64,000 nt of DNA from Brienomyrus brachyistius (Eukaryota > Chordata > Actinopteri > Osteoglossiformes > Mormyridae): the NCBI RefSeq assembly GCF_023856365.1, contig NC_064555.1, positions 17,742,254 to 17,806,253 on the forward strand, written 5' to 3'. The position numbers and the translations under genes are program-made. The notes beneath the pieces are model-generated. The model searched no databases. It was not told the DNA's origin and worked only from the letters and a program-made list of their open reading frames with translations. Of the stretch, positions 38,030 through 58,957 are shown in pieces; position 1 is the stretch's first letter, and each line of letters opens with the position of its first letter.

Positions 38030-38360
38030 ACACATGAGCCAATGGTGTCATGACGCACACGGCGGCGTTTATAATAACCGTGCATATGTGAAGTGGGGAG
38101 TGAGTCAAGCAGTTTGTTCCGACGGCGTTCGAAGGACATCGACAAAGATCGGCACCAGTTCGGACGCTTTTCAGTCGTCGCGGTCGGTGGTTTTACGAGC
38201 GGCGCCTCATGGACTGAATACTACAGTCAGAGCCGCAGCGCAGAGAGAAACGTGGCGAGTAGCCGAATACCGCTTCACTGTAAAGGTCAGGGAACGCGGG
38301 CGGGGAGGACTCCTAGCTTTCATGGAGTATACTGGCTGAAGCGGTGGGGGCGGGTACCTC
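38030..38360. other. Orphan CpG-rich block between SDC3 and PUM1
   Basis: A short island with dense CpG (for example GTCGTCGCGGTCGG and GGAACGCGGGCGG) flanked on both sides by AT-rich sequence. It contains an open plus-strand frame of 101 codons (38034-38339) without recognisable domains. It could be a promoter or first exon of an unrecognised transcript, or a distal CpG element. Confidence 0.35.
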
Positions 38361-38599
38361 TAATTTGTAGCCAGTGAATTAAACGGCTACAGATTTAAAG
38401 ACTGCAGTCACAATATGTTTACACTTAGCGTGTTTTTCTGCTATTCAGTAAACGGAGTGTCAAGGCGCATTTCGATAATTAAATCAATGCAACACCTGCT
38501 TTTGAACTACAAATAACGTCCAGACAGACACCAATCGATACAAGGTGCCCCCTGCAGACAGAGCGTAAGATATCGAACACGTTGAAGAAGTATTTATTT

Positions 38600-41456
38600 T
38601 AATGAAACATTCGTTTTAGAGCTATGCCTGTGATATCTGTGTGATTCCCATTCGGCCGGTTCCAGCTGGAAACTAAAACTAAAACAAATGCCTTCATGTG
38701 CGACCAGAGACATCAAATTAATCACAATTAATAAATGCAGCTTTGAACCAAGACGTGCTGGATGAATCATTTATCTGGGCTCATCTCGCTGTCCTTTGCC
38801 TGTTTTAAATGAATGGCTCAAGTGGCTTCTTTGTGATGTGTAGGTCACATACACAACACTGTCACACGCGGGGGGGGGGGCATAAAATTGTGTCCAAAAT
38901 TTGGTGGGGGAGGCAGTATTTCTAGCTACTTAGCAGGAGCAAACTTATGTCAGGATCAAATATGTGTGTGAGTTTTTATGAGTACTAAAAGTACTTAAAA
39001 TAACCAAGTAGCAGTTACACCAGCAAAACAATCAAGCGATAACTGCTGCCGTTACTTTCATAAATACCCAAGTACGCAGTGACAGGCACCGTGTTTAGAA
39101 CTCGTTTCCATGACGATTCCACCGTAATATATTACACAGGTTTGTGACGTGTTTTGAAAATTTGGACCAAAAGCTAAACCAATTAATCAGAGTACAGGCA
39201 CCCGTCTACTTATCAGAGACAGTCAAAGGTGCACTGCTGACCAAAGCTAAACTAAACCGAGGAAATTCTTGGCAAAGGGACTGTAAAGCACGACTTCAAA
39301 GTTTCAATCACTGTTCTTAGCTTTAAAATTAGTCAATCAACCCTTTGCAAAACAGGGATCGTGGAATGAAGTTATCAGTAAATATACAACAGTTGTTTTT
39401 GCCCAGAATAATATGTTACTGGCAGTGAAACGGTTGTCCCACATGGGGGACGCAAAACACATCAGTCTTTTAAACCTTTAACCTTCAGAGTGCCATTTGC
39501 TGGCTGTCCATTTTGGTTTCCTTCACCTACAACTTCCCCCACTACAGAAAGCTGCCTCTCTGTTCTAGAGAGTTTTACGTTTTCCATTAGTCAGTAACAC
39601 ATCGCTTGTCTTCCAGATTACCAGAAGAGATCAATGAGGATGTGATTAAAATGGAGGTTAAAGGTATAGTTCAGTCCAGTTAAGCATCCTGCTGTTTCTA
39701 CCAAAGGCCTTATATTCGGTTAAGTCTGGAACAAACTTGTTTGCCTTTTTGGTTTTTTCCCCACTACATTCCCAAGTCTGCAAAATGTATGGATCAAAAC
39801 ACACTAATACTGCAATAAACAGCCACACAAAGAAAAAAAAGAGGGAGATGGGCGAGATGGACAGACACAGCAGCTGAGATGCAGGACAAGAAAAAATTTC
39901 AGTGCAAGTTTAAAGAGAGGGAGCGCAAACCTCAATAAATCAGCGGAGCTACACAGCAGTAAACGGATCAGGATTCGGATGGATCAGTCAAATGTTTACA
40001 AATACGCAGCTGAATCACAATCTATTTCCTAACGCAAATCGGCAGAAAGCCTAACAAGCACTCAAGCACACAGACAAATATCAAATTTTAAGAGATTGTT
40101 TCTTTCAAAATAAAGATCACACATCGTTTAGAGACAATCTACAACAAGAGTTACAAAAAATAGTTGCCCAGGCAAATAAGCAAACACAGGATTTTGTTTA
40201 CTATACACATATGGTTACAAGTGTGCTGGCAAAAAGTTCATTGGAAATATACACAAGGCTTTCGGAAATGTACACCGCATAGTGTTCCAAATCTGTATTT
40301 CATCAAGGGAAAAAAGACAGTATGTTACAATCACTTACAGGAGACACGAGAATGCAGATACTGGTCTTTGTACAAAACATGGGTTGAGCCCCTAATGTGG
40401 GTTACAGTGGAACCAAAGCTATCTTGTCTGCATCACACAACCTCTTTAAACCCCAAGAAATGGAAAAACCATCACTTTAAAAATCTTAAAAAAAAAGGAA
40501 AAGAAAATGGTCACTACGTAACGTTCTTCTAACGTGGGTAAATTGTGGGCGTTTAGTTCAAAATTAAGTAGTGACACGTTAAAACCATGGAGCATTTCTG
40601 TTCTTTGTACAAGTGATAACGCTGTATAGAAAGGGTTTTTCAAAACAAAACTTGATATTACAATTTACAATATACAACAACTATGCCACAACCAAAAAAA
40701 GGGTGAATATACACTGAAATGCAGAGGTTTCTATTATTTTTTTTGTCTTTTTCTTCATACGAAAAGGGTTGTGTAAGCAATTCCAAGTTTTCCACATTTA
40801 CATTACAGGTGGTTTACAAATGTACAATTATACAATCAGAAGTATATGTGTTCACTACTAGGATACATTATAGATACAGATTGAACATCAAAAACCAGAA
40901 AACTACAAAGTTTTATATATATATATTTATATATATGCAAAAGTCTACACCAAGTATACACTATATAATTATATAAGCAAGACCAGAAAGTTCTCCCATG
41001 CTAAATAATCAAAAATGTCTGCTTTATGTTACCAAAAAAGAAAAACGGCCAAAAGCTTAGCATTTTAGCTGTTCTCGTGATTATGGACGATAATTCAGAT
41101 GAAAATTAGGTCTTTTTAAACTTAAAATATTCTTCTGTCACGGCAGTAGAAAAAGAAAAAAAAAAAAAAGGAAAAAAAAAATTCAAGATGTCCAAAAATC
41201 CAAGAAGTTACCCCCTAAGCGCGGAAACGCAACAACAAGGAAACTGAGCATGCCACCGTTAGGCCTTATATCTATGTACATCTATTCTATACACCCAGAA
41301 GATGAACATCACACATTTTTTTAATTAAAAAAAGCAGTACAGATGATCGACTAGAGTTACGAGGCGTTTCGTAAAAGGAGCGAGCTGACAGGGAGTCACC
41401 TAAGCGGACAGGAAGAGGTGACCGGCAGGCGGCCCCAATAAAGACGGGGGGGGGCA
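38600..41456 (-). other. PUM1 3' untranslated region (extent inferred)
   Basis: Follows the PUM1 stop codon on the minus strand and is AT-rich and free of coding exons. A minus-strand AATAAA lies at 38593-38598, which would give a 2.9 kb 3'UTR. A nearer non-canonical site is equally possible. It carries one perfect Pumilio recognition element and several near matches. Confidence 0.5.
41273..41280 (-). promoter_or_regulatory. Pumilio recognition element (UGUACAUA) in PUM1 3'UTR
   Basis: The minus strand reads TGTACATA, a perfect match to the PUM-HD consensus UGUANAUA, 177-184 nt after the stop codon. Near matches of the form UGUANAUU occur at about 40247, 40267, 40688, 40816 and 39382. Negative feedback of Pumilio on its own mRNA is the natural inference. 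Confidence 0.6.
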
Positions 41457-48538
<7,082 letters not shown>

Positions 48539-49170
48539 CTGCGGGACACGGGGACACGACGGGGACACATCAACACACCGAGGATCCCCGGCTGGTACCA
48601 AACCGACTGCACTTCTCGTAAATCACGAGGCAATGCGCTGGTGCTCTTCCCTGGATCCGACTTTGTACTTTGCCAATATCCACAACACTTAGAAAAGTGG
48701 AAAATTAGATTTCCAATAAAAACAAAAAGACTAACTTATCAGACGCTTGGTCTCCACAAAATCCGAGAAATGCTGTACACCGCGCAGCCAAGGTAGCCGG
48801 AGCGGAGGAGCAAACCCGAATGGGAATCTCACCCTGCTGTAAGGGACACCACCCATCCCCGTATCAATAATTAATTAATCTTGGCATTAATCTTGGTCCG
48901 TTTCAAAAAGCATGATCTTTACACAGAGTAATTTCTCATGTCATATGCTGTATATTCAATCCAAATCATAATTCACACTCAAAAGGGAGCAACACAGTTA
49001 CAAATAAATTAAATTCATCTCTTAAGATCTCACCAAAAAGCCACCAGTGTGCAGATGTGAGAAGGCACCCAGGACGGGGTAACTGGGACCAGTCAGGAAA
49101 GCCCAGGTCCCACTTCTGCACAGGTCAGCCACTTTCAAGAATTTTTATTTATTTTTTAAAATTCAGGAAG

Positions 49171-49364
49171 CAGGGCTGGACGATATTTCAATATTATATC
49201 GCACATGCACAATATATCTGGCTGGACTCCAGCTTTCCGGAACTATACAGACATTTGTTTACGCCCATAATTAAAGCAGCGCAGTGGTGCTGCTAAAATA
49301 TGAATGAAGTGTGGTTTGTGACGCCCAAAAGTTAATCTGTATAAACTTGGTGTATCACCCAGCC
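49171..49364. mobile_element. Short MITE-like inverted-repeat element
   Basis: The left end reads CAGGGCTGGACGATAT and the right end GTATCACCCAGCC. Read in reverse complement, the right end is GGCTGGGTGATAC, an imperfect match. No clear target duplication is visible. I infer a degraded non-autonomous DNA element. Confidence 0.4.
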
Positions 49365-51038
49365 AAGTCCTCCAATTGTCCGAATGGGAAAGTTGTGATC
49401 AGCCACCAAAAACTCCCGGGGGGGGGGGGGGGGGGGGGGGTTGAACTTGGGGGACTTTTTCCAGTTTGCATTCGAAAATACTGAAATTGGACAAAAGTCC
49501 CACTTTAGCACTGAACTGTGACAAAAACTCACGTAAAATGGAGCAAGAAGAAAGAGGAATGGGTCAGTGGGAAAGCCGTGTGGCTCCCCAATGTTTCCGG
49601 AACAATCTTAAGAAACTGCTTAAGTGATGTTTGGTTATAAAACCGCACCCTTGACGTTAGTCGGCTAGCGGTATGAGCCGACAACAACGATAAGAGACAG
49701 CTAAGAGAGACTCAGACCAACCTTACAAAACAATATCGCACGGAAGATGTACTTAACTAAGAGCGTTTCGGGAAACACACTGGAGCGTAGAGACAACTTA
49801 AGGTAGGACTTACGAACGACGCAGCGATACGAAGGTTTCGGGAAGTCGGGCCCCGATTCCTTTTTGATTGAGGTTGGATTTCCGGCTGGGTTCATCTTTA
49901 GACTTTTCCCCAATTCCCCAACATGCAGCTTGTCCTCTATTATCTACCATTCCATTTCTCACCAAATTCCCATTCTGCCGCGACAGTACTTCAAGGTATC
50001 CGCACATCGGAAAGTCAGAGCACCAGGGAGGAACATATGTGAAGCTGCAAGAACAGAAATGGATGGATCATCGGCAGGAGCGGAATTATACATGACAGAA
50101 GTGACATTCTGCTCATACCCACATCACTCACACCCCCCCAAGGGAACGTCTCTGAATGGCATATTAATAAAATAATAAATAAAAAAAAAAAACTTTGATT
50201 TTGAGCTTTGAAAATCTCCATGATATGCGTTTGGACATTTTTACAGATGGAAACATTCGTTGAAGCTTAAGAGAAGTTTTGCTGCAAAGAGACACCCAAG
50301 ACACAGGTGTGCCTTTGGGGGGGGGCAGTGGGGGTTCCATTAACACAGGGCTATTCATCACACGGACACAAGTCTGACTGTGAAGCGGAGGCACAGGTAT
50401 TTTGAGGCACTGACGTCAGCTTTTATACCAAAAAGCTGCAATATCAGAGACCACGGCTGCTAAATACCACCATGACAGTGAAGGACAACGAGAAAGTCAG
50501 AGAGATGAGCTGCACTCCTGGTACACAGATTTCAAGATGAAGTGGAACGTTCCGAGGGCGAGCCTAACACACACAGAAAAAAAGTGGATGCACCATGTGC
50601 CAAACTGCATATCCTTCAGGAGCATACAGACGGCACGCATCCACGGGAGCGGAATCTTAACCAAAGTGACTAGGGTGCCGGATCGTCAGCGAGTGCAATG
50701 ACCCGGGGACCCTCTGCTCCTCAGCACGCGTGAATAGGAGGCAGCGTGCCTCCACGCAAGGTTGTTCTAGAACATTCACAGAAGGGAAAAATCAACAGAC
50801 GCATTGTCAGTAAAGCATTTTTTTTTTCACTTCACAAGAGCGTTTACTCACGACTGATTTTAATGGCTACAATATTTCCTGATAAATCTCAATAATGGAC
50901 CTGGGTTAAGTGAGAAGCTATTAATAATGATAATAATAACATCACCTAGCCATAAATCTGAATGGGCTTTTCATTCCAGCGTCCTCATTTGGTGTCATTA
51001 AAATGATCCGTTTGTTACTGCCACACCAAAAAACTCAC

Positions 51039-52054
51039 TAGAGATGCACCGATCGACCGGCCAGGGATTGGATTTGGACGATTTTCAGCGTTCGCAGCCC
51101 AGACCATGTATTTCTGATACGGAACCAGTGCGTTTCGCGCCTGCACCTCACGTCATGCGCACGGTGGAGCGTGCAAGAGCCTCACGGCTGCTAGCACACT
51201 CACAGCCACACGCTAACATGTCGTCTGTGAGGAAGCTCGTTACTGTGAGGGCAGACGACACAAAGACTGCAATTTGTAATGCATGTAAAGCCAAAGTAAA
51301 CCGTGGGGGAACCAGCGTGAAAACGTGGTGAAACTTCAGAGGTGAACTTTAAACTGATTATTAAACATAAACTAGATAATGTTGAGAAGGGATAATCATT
51401 AAAAAAAAGCTAGCTATGGTTTTTTCCTATGACAGAGTAAAAATGTTTTAGTGAAACTTTAACCCCCTGCGCTATACGGTCAGTACAGTATGAAGGTATG
51501 AAAAAGCCTGATCTTGATCTAGCTCACTAGCGATATAAGGACTGTATGTGCATAACATGCGATGTTGGTGATGTTGGTATTAGTAATATCCTGCACCTAT
51601 TATTTGGAACAGAATAGTACACTTCAGTTATATGGAGGCTTGTAATCTGCGTGTTTTTATTTTAAGGCGAGTTAAAAAAAAGGAGACAAAAGGTCTCCGG
51701 TGTATTTAAACACACTGGGAAATTAAGTAAGTAACTGACATTTGTTTAGTTATTTTAATCTGTTGCAGTTGCTCTTGTTTGGTAAAGCAAAATGTGTCAG
51801 ATAAAGCTGGGTGACAGCAACTTGTTTTCAGTCAAATGTTATTTGTACCTCTGTCCAGTCACAGGGCACTTTATTTTGGGACTTAAGTGAGAGAAAATCC
51901 TGCAACTTAGTGCAGTTTGGGGGACACTGTAAAGTTTAACAATTTCTTTTATCGTGAAAATAATTTTGCATCGAAGAAAAGTCAGAATCAGCAAAAATCG
52001 GTATCAGCCGGTTACACTCCGAATGGCTGAGAAAACTGCAACTGGTGCATCTCA
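51039..52054 (+). mobile_element. Internally deleted hAT-like element with BED-finger remnant
   Basis: Terminal sequences TAGAGATGCACC (51039) and GGTGCATCTCA (52044-52054) form inverted repeats. A plus-strand frame ends with ICNACKAKVNRGG, matching the first Cys pair of a BED zinc finger as found in ZBED/hAT transposases. No catalytic domain follows. I saw no clean 8-bp target duplication. Inferred to be a non-autonomous relic. Confidence 0.6.
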
Positions 52055-55000
52055 CCTTTAATACACATCAAATGTGGTTAAAACGAGGCAATTCCCTAAA
52101 ATCACTTCGATTACAAAGGGTTCCGTTTTATCGCCGCTCACGAAGGTGAACACTTTAGGCCACATATTAAACAGCCGACTAGCAAAATTAATACCTGATG
52201 GGGTATCGTTTTTGTACTTGCACATAAAACGGCATTCGCATAGCGGTGCATCGCAGAAGGATCACATTTTCATTTATTTTAGCTGCCTTAATGACACTGT
52301 TTGCATGGCTCACCGTCAGGCCCGGGATGCCTCACTGACCGAATGACGCCTCTTCTGACAGCCAGAGGAGCAATTACCAGCTTTCCCAACAAACCGCAGC
52401 ATGTCAACGCGAGAGGCGACACTGCCGCAGGACACACATCAGTCACCGCTGCCTGACAGCGGAACGGGAGACGGGTCAGAGCCCAGGACGGCGACGACAG
52501 CATGACGGCGACAGTGGTTCACAATGAGCACCGGATAAACTGCCCGCCCTGCAGTTTCACAGCGCCCTCGCACAGACGTCGCACATTTTCCACCTCAGTG
52601 AAATGTGATCAAGCATTTCAGCTGCTTTAAGTTCTCACCAATCAAGTTAGCAGGCTGTAACTGGGAAATGTCTCAAACGGCGGACGACACTGGTCCCATT
52701 TACAATTGTTTGTTTAGTTACCGGCAAGCAGATGGGCAGCTAGTTGTCCACACCTGGATCACTGCATCATTTTAAAAAAAGCATAGACAATCTGCAGTGT
52801 AAGACTTCATATCCATTCCCTGGTCCACACACTTTCGTTCTTTTGTAGTCTGAACTACTGCTTTCTCAACAGAATAACAAACAGAGGTTTATGATCCAAA
52901 TCTTTAACCTACCATCCACTCGGTTCCAAAAGACATTATAAAGCAACTGTTCTCCGTCTACCAACATTTAACTGGGCATTAGCATTTTAAAACACTGCAC
53001 CGGCGTGTCCTGATAATTACTGCAGGACAAGAAGCTATTACCAGTTTGTTACTCCAGTATGTGTAATATTACATCCAGATTCCCTGGTCGTTGCTGGGAA
53101 GGCCAACATAAGGCAGAAACATCATGCTCAATGGATTCTTTGGCTTAACTTATGGTCAATGTGTATCGACCTTTTAAAGAGCGTCCCTGTGACATCAGGC
53201 AAAGGCTGCCCTTCCGCCTGCTGGTGGTAGACAAGCAACCGCAGCTTCAGTTTAAGGGCAGGGAAGTTTGTTGCCCCGCCATAACTGAAAACTCAGGCAG
53301 GCCACAGACAGCCCCCGTCAGGAAGCACGGCAGCGATTTTGCGGTTTCACCAGCAACTGTGAACAATGAAGAGAGAGCACAACACAAAAGGATAAAACAG
53401 CACAAAAGGATAAAACAGCACAAAGATCGTAAACACTGCCAACATCCAGGTACATTAGCCACCGGCCAGTGGACGCTGATAGACACCATTTACTTACTCT
53501 CTGCAAATTGCCGTCTGCTATTGAAAACCACAGGATGCACGAGGCGCCGAGAGCCAAAACATCTAAGCGATGGCAGAACAGCCTGCAGAGGGCGTCGGCG
53601 TGCCTGTGCTCAGAGGGAGTCCGCGTGAGGCGCGCGGCCTTCATCTCTCAGCGAAAGCTGCGTCTGAGCCGGCCTCCGTGCAAAGCCTGAATCACCTGCA
53701 TTACAGCCACTCAGACTCAGGTCACGACTGCACTAAGCCGAAACAGGCCTGAGCGTCGCCTGCAGTATTATCCAACAAAGAATAATTTCCCACCAAATAA
53801 GAATTTCAATTAATTTAGATCCCAAGGCATCAAAGGCGCCCTCTAGGGACTGGTTAGGGCAGACCAGACAAACACACGTCACCCATCCAGCGCAAGCCTG
53901 AGCGAGCAATCGGGGAGGAGTGCAGACCTTCTAAAGCTGGGAGATCCAATGGCTTTTTTAAAAAAAAATAACACTGCCGGCTGCAATCTGTAGCTTATGT
54001 CTTGCAATTTACGGCAGAAGAGCAAAGCCAACAAGCGAGATGACGCCGTCTGCCAGGTGAAGGCGGGCACAGGGGTTCCCAGCGTCAAACCGCACACAGA
54101 ATGGCGGCTCGCCAGCTGCCCCCACCAAAGTGCCAACAGACCCAAAAGTCATCATCACCTACAAATGCTGTTAAAGCGCCTGAATAACATCACAGAAAAG
54201 CGGTAAGATAGCAAGGCATCATGGGACAGAGCAGGGAGACCCACAGTGGGGGCGGGCAGCATTTAAAATGGGAATAAAGTAAATCTGAATATCTGCTGGA
54301 AAACGCAGCAACTTCACCCTGAAACAAACACAAAGAGAAAGAATGAGGCAAACGGAATATACCAAATCTAAACGGAATATACCATCTGAATTAATATACA
54401 TGAGAGAGTGATACTTTGTTGCCACATAGAGGAAGTCAGAGCAACGCTGTCAAAAGAACGTCAATTGCCGGTGACATGGAGCACCCCCGAGGGACAGTCG
54501 ACGCCTGTCGCTGACTGGCTCTGTGAGCGACTTTCAATACATACCTACAGCACGAATCCAAGTGCTTCACTATTACCCTCCTGAATGGGGGGGGTTACAG
54601 ATACAGGAATTAAAGTGCCTTGCAGATGAGACCCCTCCATGAATTTTCATAGAGCTGAACAAACAGGCTGCAGATCAAACCGCCTGAACAACGATAAAAC
54701 AAAGGAGAGCCAAGCACTGATTCCACATCGGTGTCTAGCAACACCTTGTGCACTGAAAAAAAAAATACGACAAATCCTTCTGGGTCTATCTGTAGCCCTC
54801 AGACAAATCACTGTGACGGCGCTTCATACTGGACAAAAGCTACTATATACTAGATTAAGAATTCTGGAGAAACAGAGTGGCCTTTGGTAAACTGTTTGTA
54901 AAACAGAACAAAAGATGCTACATGCACACTTAAAAAGTTTGTTCCTAGAATCCCCTTTCAATTCTTGAAAACTACATAGCTGTCAAAGTGGGAAAGAAAA

Positions 55001-57863
55001 TAAAGGATAACAGACCAGGATTCAACTGTGAGGCAGACATGCAGAAATCCCAGAATGTGCTGGGTACAGCCACACAGGCCAGCAGCCGAACGCTGCGGTC
55101 CGCACCCATCCCAACACGCGGCAAACTAAATATCACTTTAAAATCCTGACCCTTAATAGTCGTGTCATCACGCTCACGTTCGGCGGGAAATCTTTATTTA
55201 ATCCGCATTTATTCAGCCTGTCTGTTACGTTTCCCTCTTCCTCATTATCCGGGAAGTTGTGGGTCATAACACAAGTTTTGACCCACAACAGAGAATTATG
55301 AAGGAGCAACGGGGGAAAAATAGTAATTAACAAGACAGAAAGTTTTAGGAATCAATTTGGAAGGGGAAAAAAAAAGTGCGAATGGAAGTGACCTGGCAAG
55401 TTTGGTGAGAGATACTGCAATGACGGGTAGGGGGGCAGCTTCAGAGCATGTCGAGTGTGTATATGTGTGTGTGTGTGATTACAGAGAGCAGGCAGCAGCA
55501 CAGCTGTCCAGCAGCAAGACACACAAAAGGAACGGCCCACTTTAAAAATGGCTGCCATGCAGTGCCCGACCTGGACAGCGAGCACCACACAGACACTCTC
55601 ACAACAGGATGACCAAATCTCTCAGACTGAGTAGCGGGTATCGCACGGCACGTCCCGTCTTCTTCTGAAATATGACGGCATATTCGGCACGAGGTTCGCG
55701 TTCGAACACGACATTCGCGCCCGGCGCTCTCTTCACAACTGGACCTGATGTGACTGACAGACGCAAGAGCCAAAAGCAATTCAGAGAAATGTTTCATCCA
55801 GATGGCAGCAATTTACAGCCTGACACAAACCTCTGTCCTATCAAAACACATTTATATAAAAAAAGGGGGGGGTTCTGACCCAGTTCCAGAGGACACTTGC
55901 ATTGTCATACTATATTAAGGATGCGGAAAAAAATGGCTCCTATTTTCATTCTGGACACAGACTCAATGTTCAACATCCAGGATACCTGATGTCAAACTCC
56001 GGATGAACTTATCACTTTAATAAGCTCCAATTAAACAGGAGTGTCAAACTAAATTTACTGTCACCGAGGGGGGGGTCACTGTGTTGAGGCCTTGGAACTC
56101 CGAACAAACACCGCCCACCATTTTTACTTGCGCCCCCTCAGGCCGCAAGCCCTGCACACTGTGGCTCATTGCTATGTGAAAGATTGCTACCTGGTTTAGT
56201 TCACTGAATATAAAATGTAAAATTTCTCCCAGGTGAGGTTTGTAATCTGCTAGTGTATGAAAACTGGGAAAAGGTGGAAACAGACAGTGATATATGCAGA
56301 CACTCCATCCTCTGCACAACTGCAGATAAAAAAATAATGCATTAAAATCACTAAGAATAAAGTTTAGTCCATTTTAATGCTACTTTTTTTTTTTTTAAAT
56401 AACCTTTTCATTCCTTTTTTCCACACTGCATGACAATGCTGGAGTTTCCCCCTCTGCTTGTGAAGATTCAGTTTCAAATTGTTCCATCAGTCCCACCCAC
56501 AGCCCCTGGCTATAGTCACACAGGCCGAATGCCTTTGAACTTGTGTAATTCGCAGCGTTAGGTGGATCCACATCATTGGTGGCAATCTGCAGGTTAGGGG
56601 GAGGACACTTGGGGCTGGGGAGGCTGGCACAGCGGAGGGTGGCAGCTGGGTTTGGGGGATACCTAGGAGTATAATCTAGTGAGGGGCCAAGCACAGCAAG
56701 ATCTAAGCCCTACTGAGGTGCCACCTAGAGACCGGAGCTTGAATATACAGGAAGCTAGTTTGGAAAATGTTATTGTGAACCATTCTCTCAGTGTGCAGCA
56801 CAATTACAATAGTGCAGGAAGTCACCTTTCGAAAAAAAGGTATATTATATAAAATCTCCAGGCTACTGGACATTCATGCATACAGGTTTACCTCAACTGG
56901 AGACCCATTATCCTACGGAAAGTGAATCACATTGTTACCTTAAATAGACATACATTTCAGAAAGAGGGAACATGTCGGTCCCTACTGACAACTCGGCCAT
57001 CGACATGATCGAAGCCCCCCCTGCACCAAAAACTAACCCGATATAAATATATATAACGAGAAAGTATGGCGCGCAAAAGCCTGCTCTTTGTTAGTCCATT
57101 TGCACATAACCCAGAAACACCCGGAACTCGACAGTCACTCGTCCGCCACTTCCATGCTGATCGGTACAGGCACCGTCCCGGAAACGTGAATTACTGGCCA
57201 GCACGAGGTTAATCATTATCAAAATACTAATTACCACCTCGCGGCAAAGGGCTGCACGCCGCCCCAGTGCATCTGACGCTCGCACCGAATCGGTAACGTT
57301 AGTAAACAAACCGAAGTTGCCTGTCAACATGAACAAAACATCGGCAAATGGAGACGACGGCGGCAAGCGGCGGCCAAGCCGCTCGGATCGGAGGGCGAGC
57401 TCAGCTGCGAGATCCGGAGATACGCCGACTGGGGCTGCTGCTGCTGCTGCTGGCTAACAGCAGCAAACACAGGCAAAATGCCCGTCTCCGGCGACAATAC
57501 ATGGCCTTCGCTCAGCCAAAGAGGAACAGATCAAACCGGTGCACACAACACTACCGTCGCGAGACGCCGTCTTTCGGAAAAAGACATTATGAATATCTGT
57601 GCAAACTCAACCTGTTCCCTGGCTCTGGGGGCTCCTACCGGTCTGCATGTAGGTAACGACAACAATAGAGGCCCAAGCATTCGGGACAGGAAGACAGATA
57701 CAAGAGAAGGAAGAGACGGGAGAAATCCGAGGGGGGGGGAGCAACACAGGTTGGAAATGCTCTTAAAATGCCCGTAAACCCGGAGAATCTACCAAATGCA
57801 CGCGGCGTTTTTCGAAATGAGGTTTTTAGCGGACGCCCGGCTCCAGTCGACCCGTTTACTTAC

Positions 57864-58075
57864 AGGCGGAGTGGGTGGATGGTAACGGATTTCAGCCCCA
57901 GAACTCTCCGACTCCCTAGCTTTCACTCCGACAACATGGCGACTCGGTGGGGGCAGGCGGGCGCGCTGCATGATGGGAAGGTAGGGCCGAATGTGCGCCT
58001 CACTGCGCCAAGAGGGGAGTGTCGCGCCAGCCCTTTGTTGTGCGCGCCGAGCGCTCATTCAAAGCTTTTACCTTA
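57864..58075 (-). promoter_or_regulatory. PUM1 CpG promoter and non-coding first exon
   Basis: CpG-rich block (about 57.1-58.07 kb). On the minus strand a consensus 5' splice site GTAAGT occupies 57858-57863, so an untranslated exon would end at 57864 and splice to the acceptor at 48539-48541 just before the PUM1 start codon. The plus strand carries ACAACATGGCGACTC at about 57933, matching the YY1 motif often found near CpG promoters. The transcription start itself is inferred. Confidence 0.6.
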
Positions 58076-58940
58076 TCCAAGGTACATATAAGGCCACTTC
58101 GCTGCCGTTCCGTGTTTTGCCATGCAACACACTTTTTTTTGTCATAGTTTATCGTAGCTTACGCTGAGTCATATTGTTGTAATACTCCATTACACTGATT
58201 AGTCTGGTCAGGCAAATTGTGCTTGGATTCGTTGTTGAAGAGACAGCAAGCATGACGGCTAAATAGTTTTACAAGTTCACTCAACATGCATGTCAGGAGA
58301 AGCAAATATTAATGTAATGGTATGTGTCGTTATTCGCTGATCACCCCCTCACCATAAAATCATCATACTCATGGTTTGATGCTAGCGATTTCAATGGAGA
58401 TATTTTTGGTACGGAATGGAGCAGAAATCTATTTTGTCATATTACTGTATCACAGACACATTAATGCAGTTAAGATTAATCTGGTAGCAATACAATTTCA
58501 GAAAATAATTTGTCCCTATAGATTCCCCCATTTTAGTTCTAACCCCGAAATCTTAGTTAGGTTCTGTGAGACCTCCTTTTCATTTATATCTACGTACTTC
58601 TCCAAGTGCCCTAGAACCGTTTGGAAGGTGCACTGACAGGTTGTAGCAGTGGCTCGAATGAGAAACGCAAAAGCCACTCCTCAGTCAGCAAGGTCTCAGA
58701 GTCGTCAGGAGGGCCCTCCTGAACAGAACATTTCATCCTGGGACACCTTCTGGGCGACGCTGATTTTTATTCCTTGTGTGTGTGCGTGTGTGCAAAAGTG
58801 CAGAAAGCACTGCCTGTTATGTCACAAAATGTGTCACAATCAGGAGTCAGTGTCACTTAAAAGTTAAAACAAGGAACCCAGGAGAACAACTGTGCAAATG
58901 GACAACAATGAGCTACCACACGATGACACAAGCAGACGGC
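58076..58940. other. PUM1-NKAIN1 intergenic spacer
   Basis: AT-rich unique sequence upstream of PUM1 with no supported gene or regulatory motif beyond chance. Confidence 0.5.
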
Positions 58941-58957
58941 ATCTAAAAACAAATCTG

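Larger units (their letters stand above)
48539..57857. other. PUM1 intron 1 (9.3 kb)
   Basis: Lies between the inferred non-coding first exon and the exon with the start codon. It contains a hAT-type element, a short inverted-repeat element, a G homopolymer at about 49419-49440 and otherwise AT-rich single-copy sequence. No nested gene was recognised. Human PUM1 introns host C/D-box snoRNAs, but I could not place a convincing box C, box D and terminal stem here. Confidence 0.65.
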
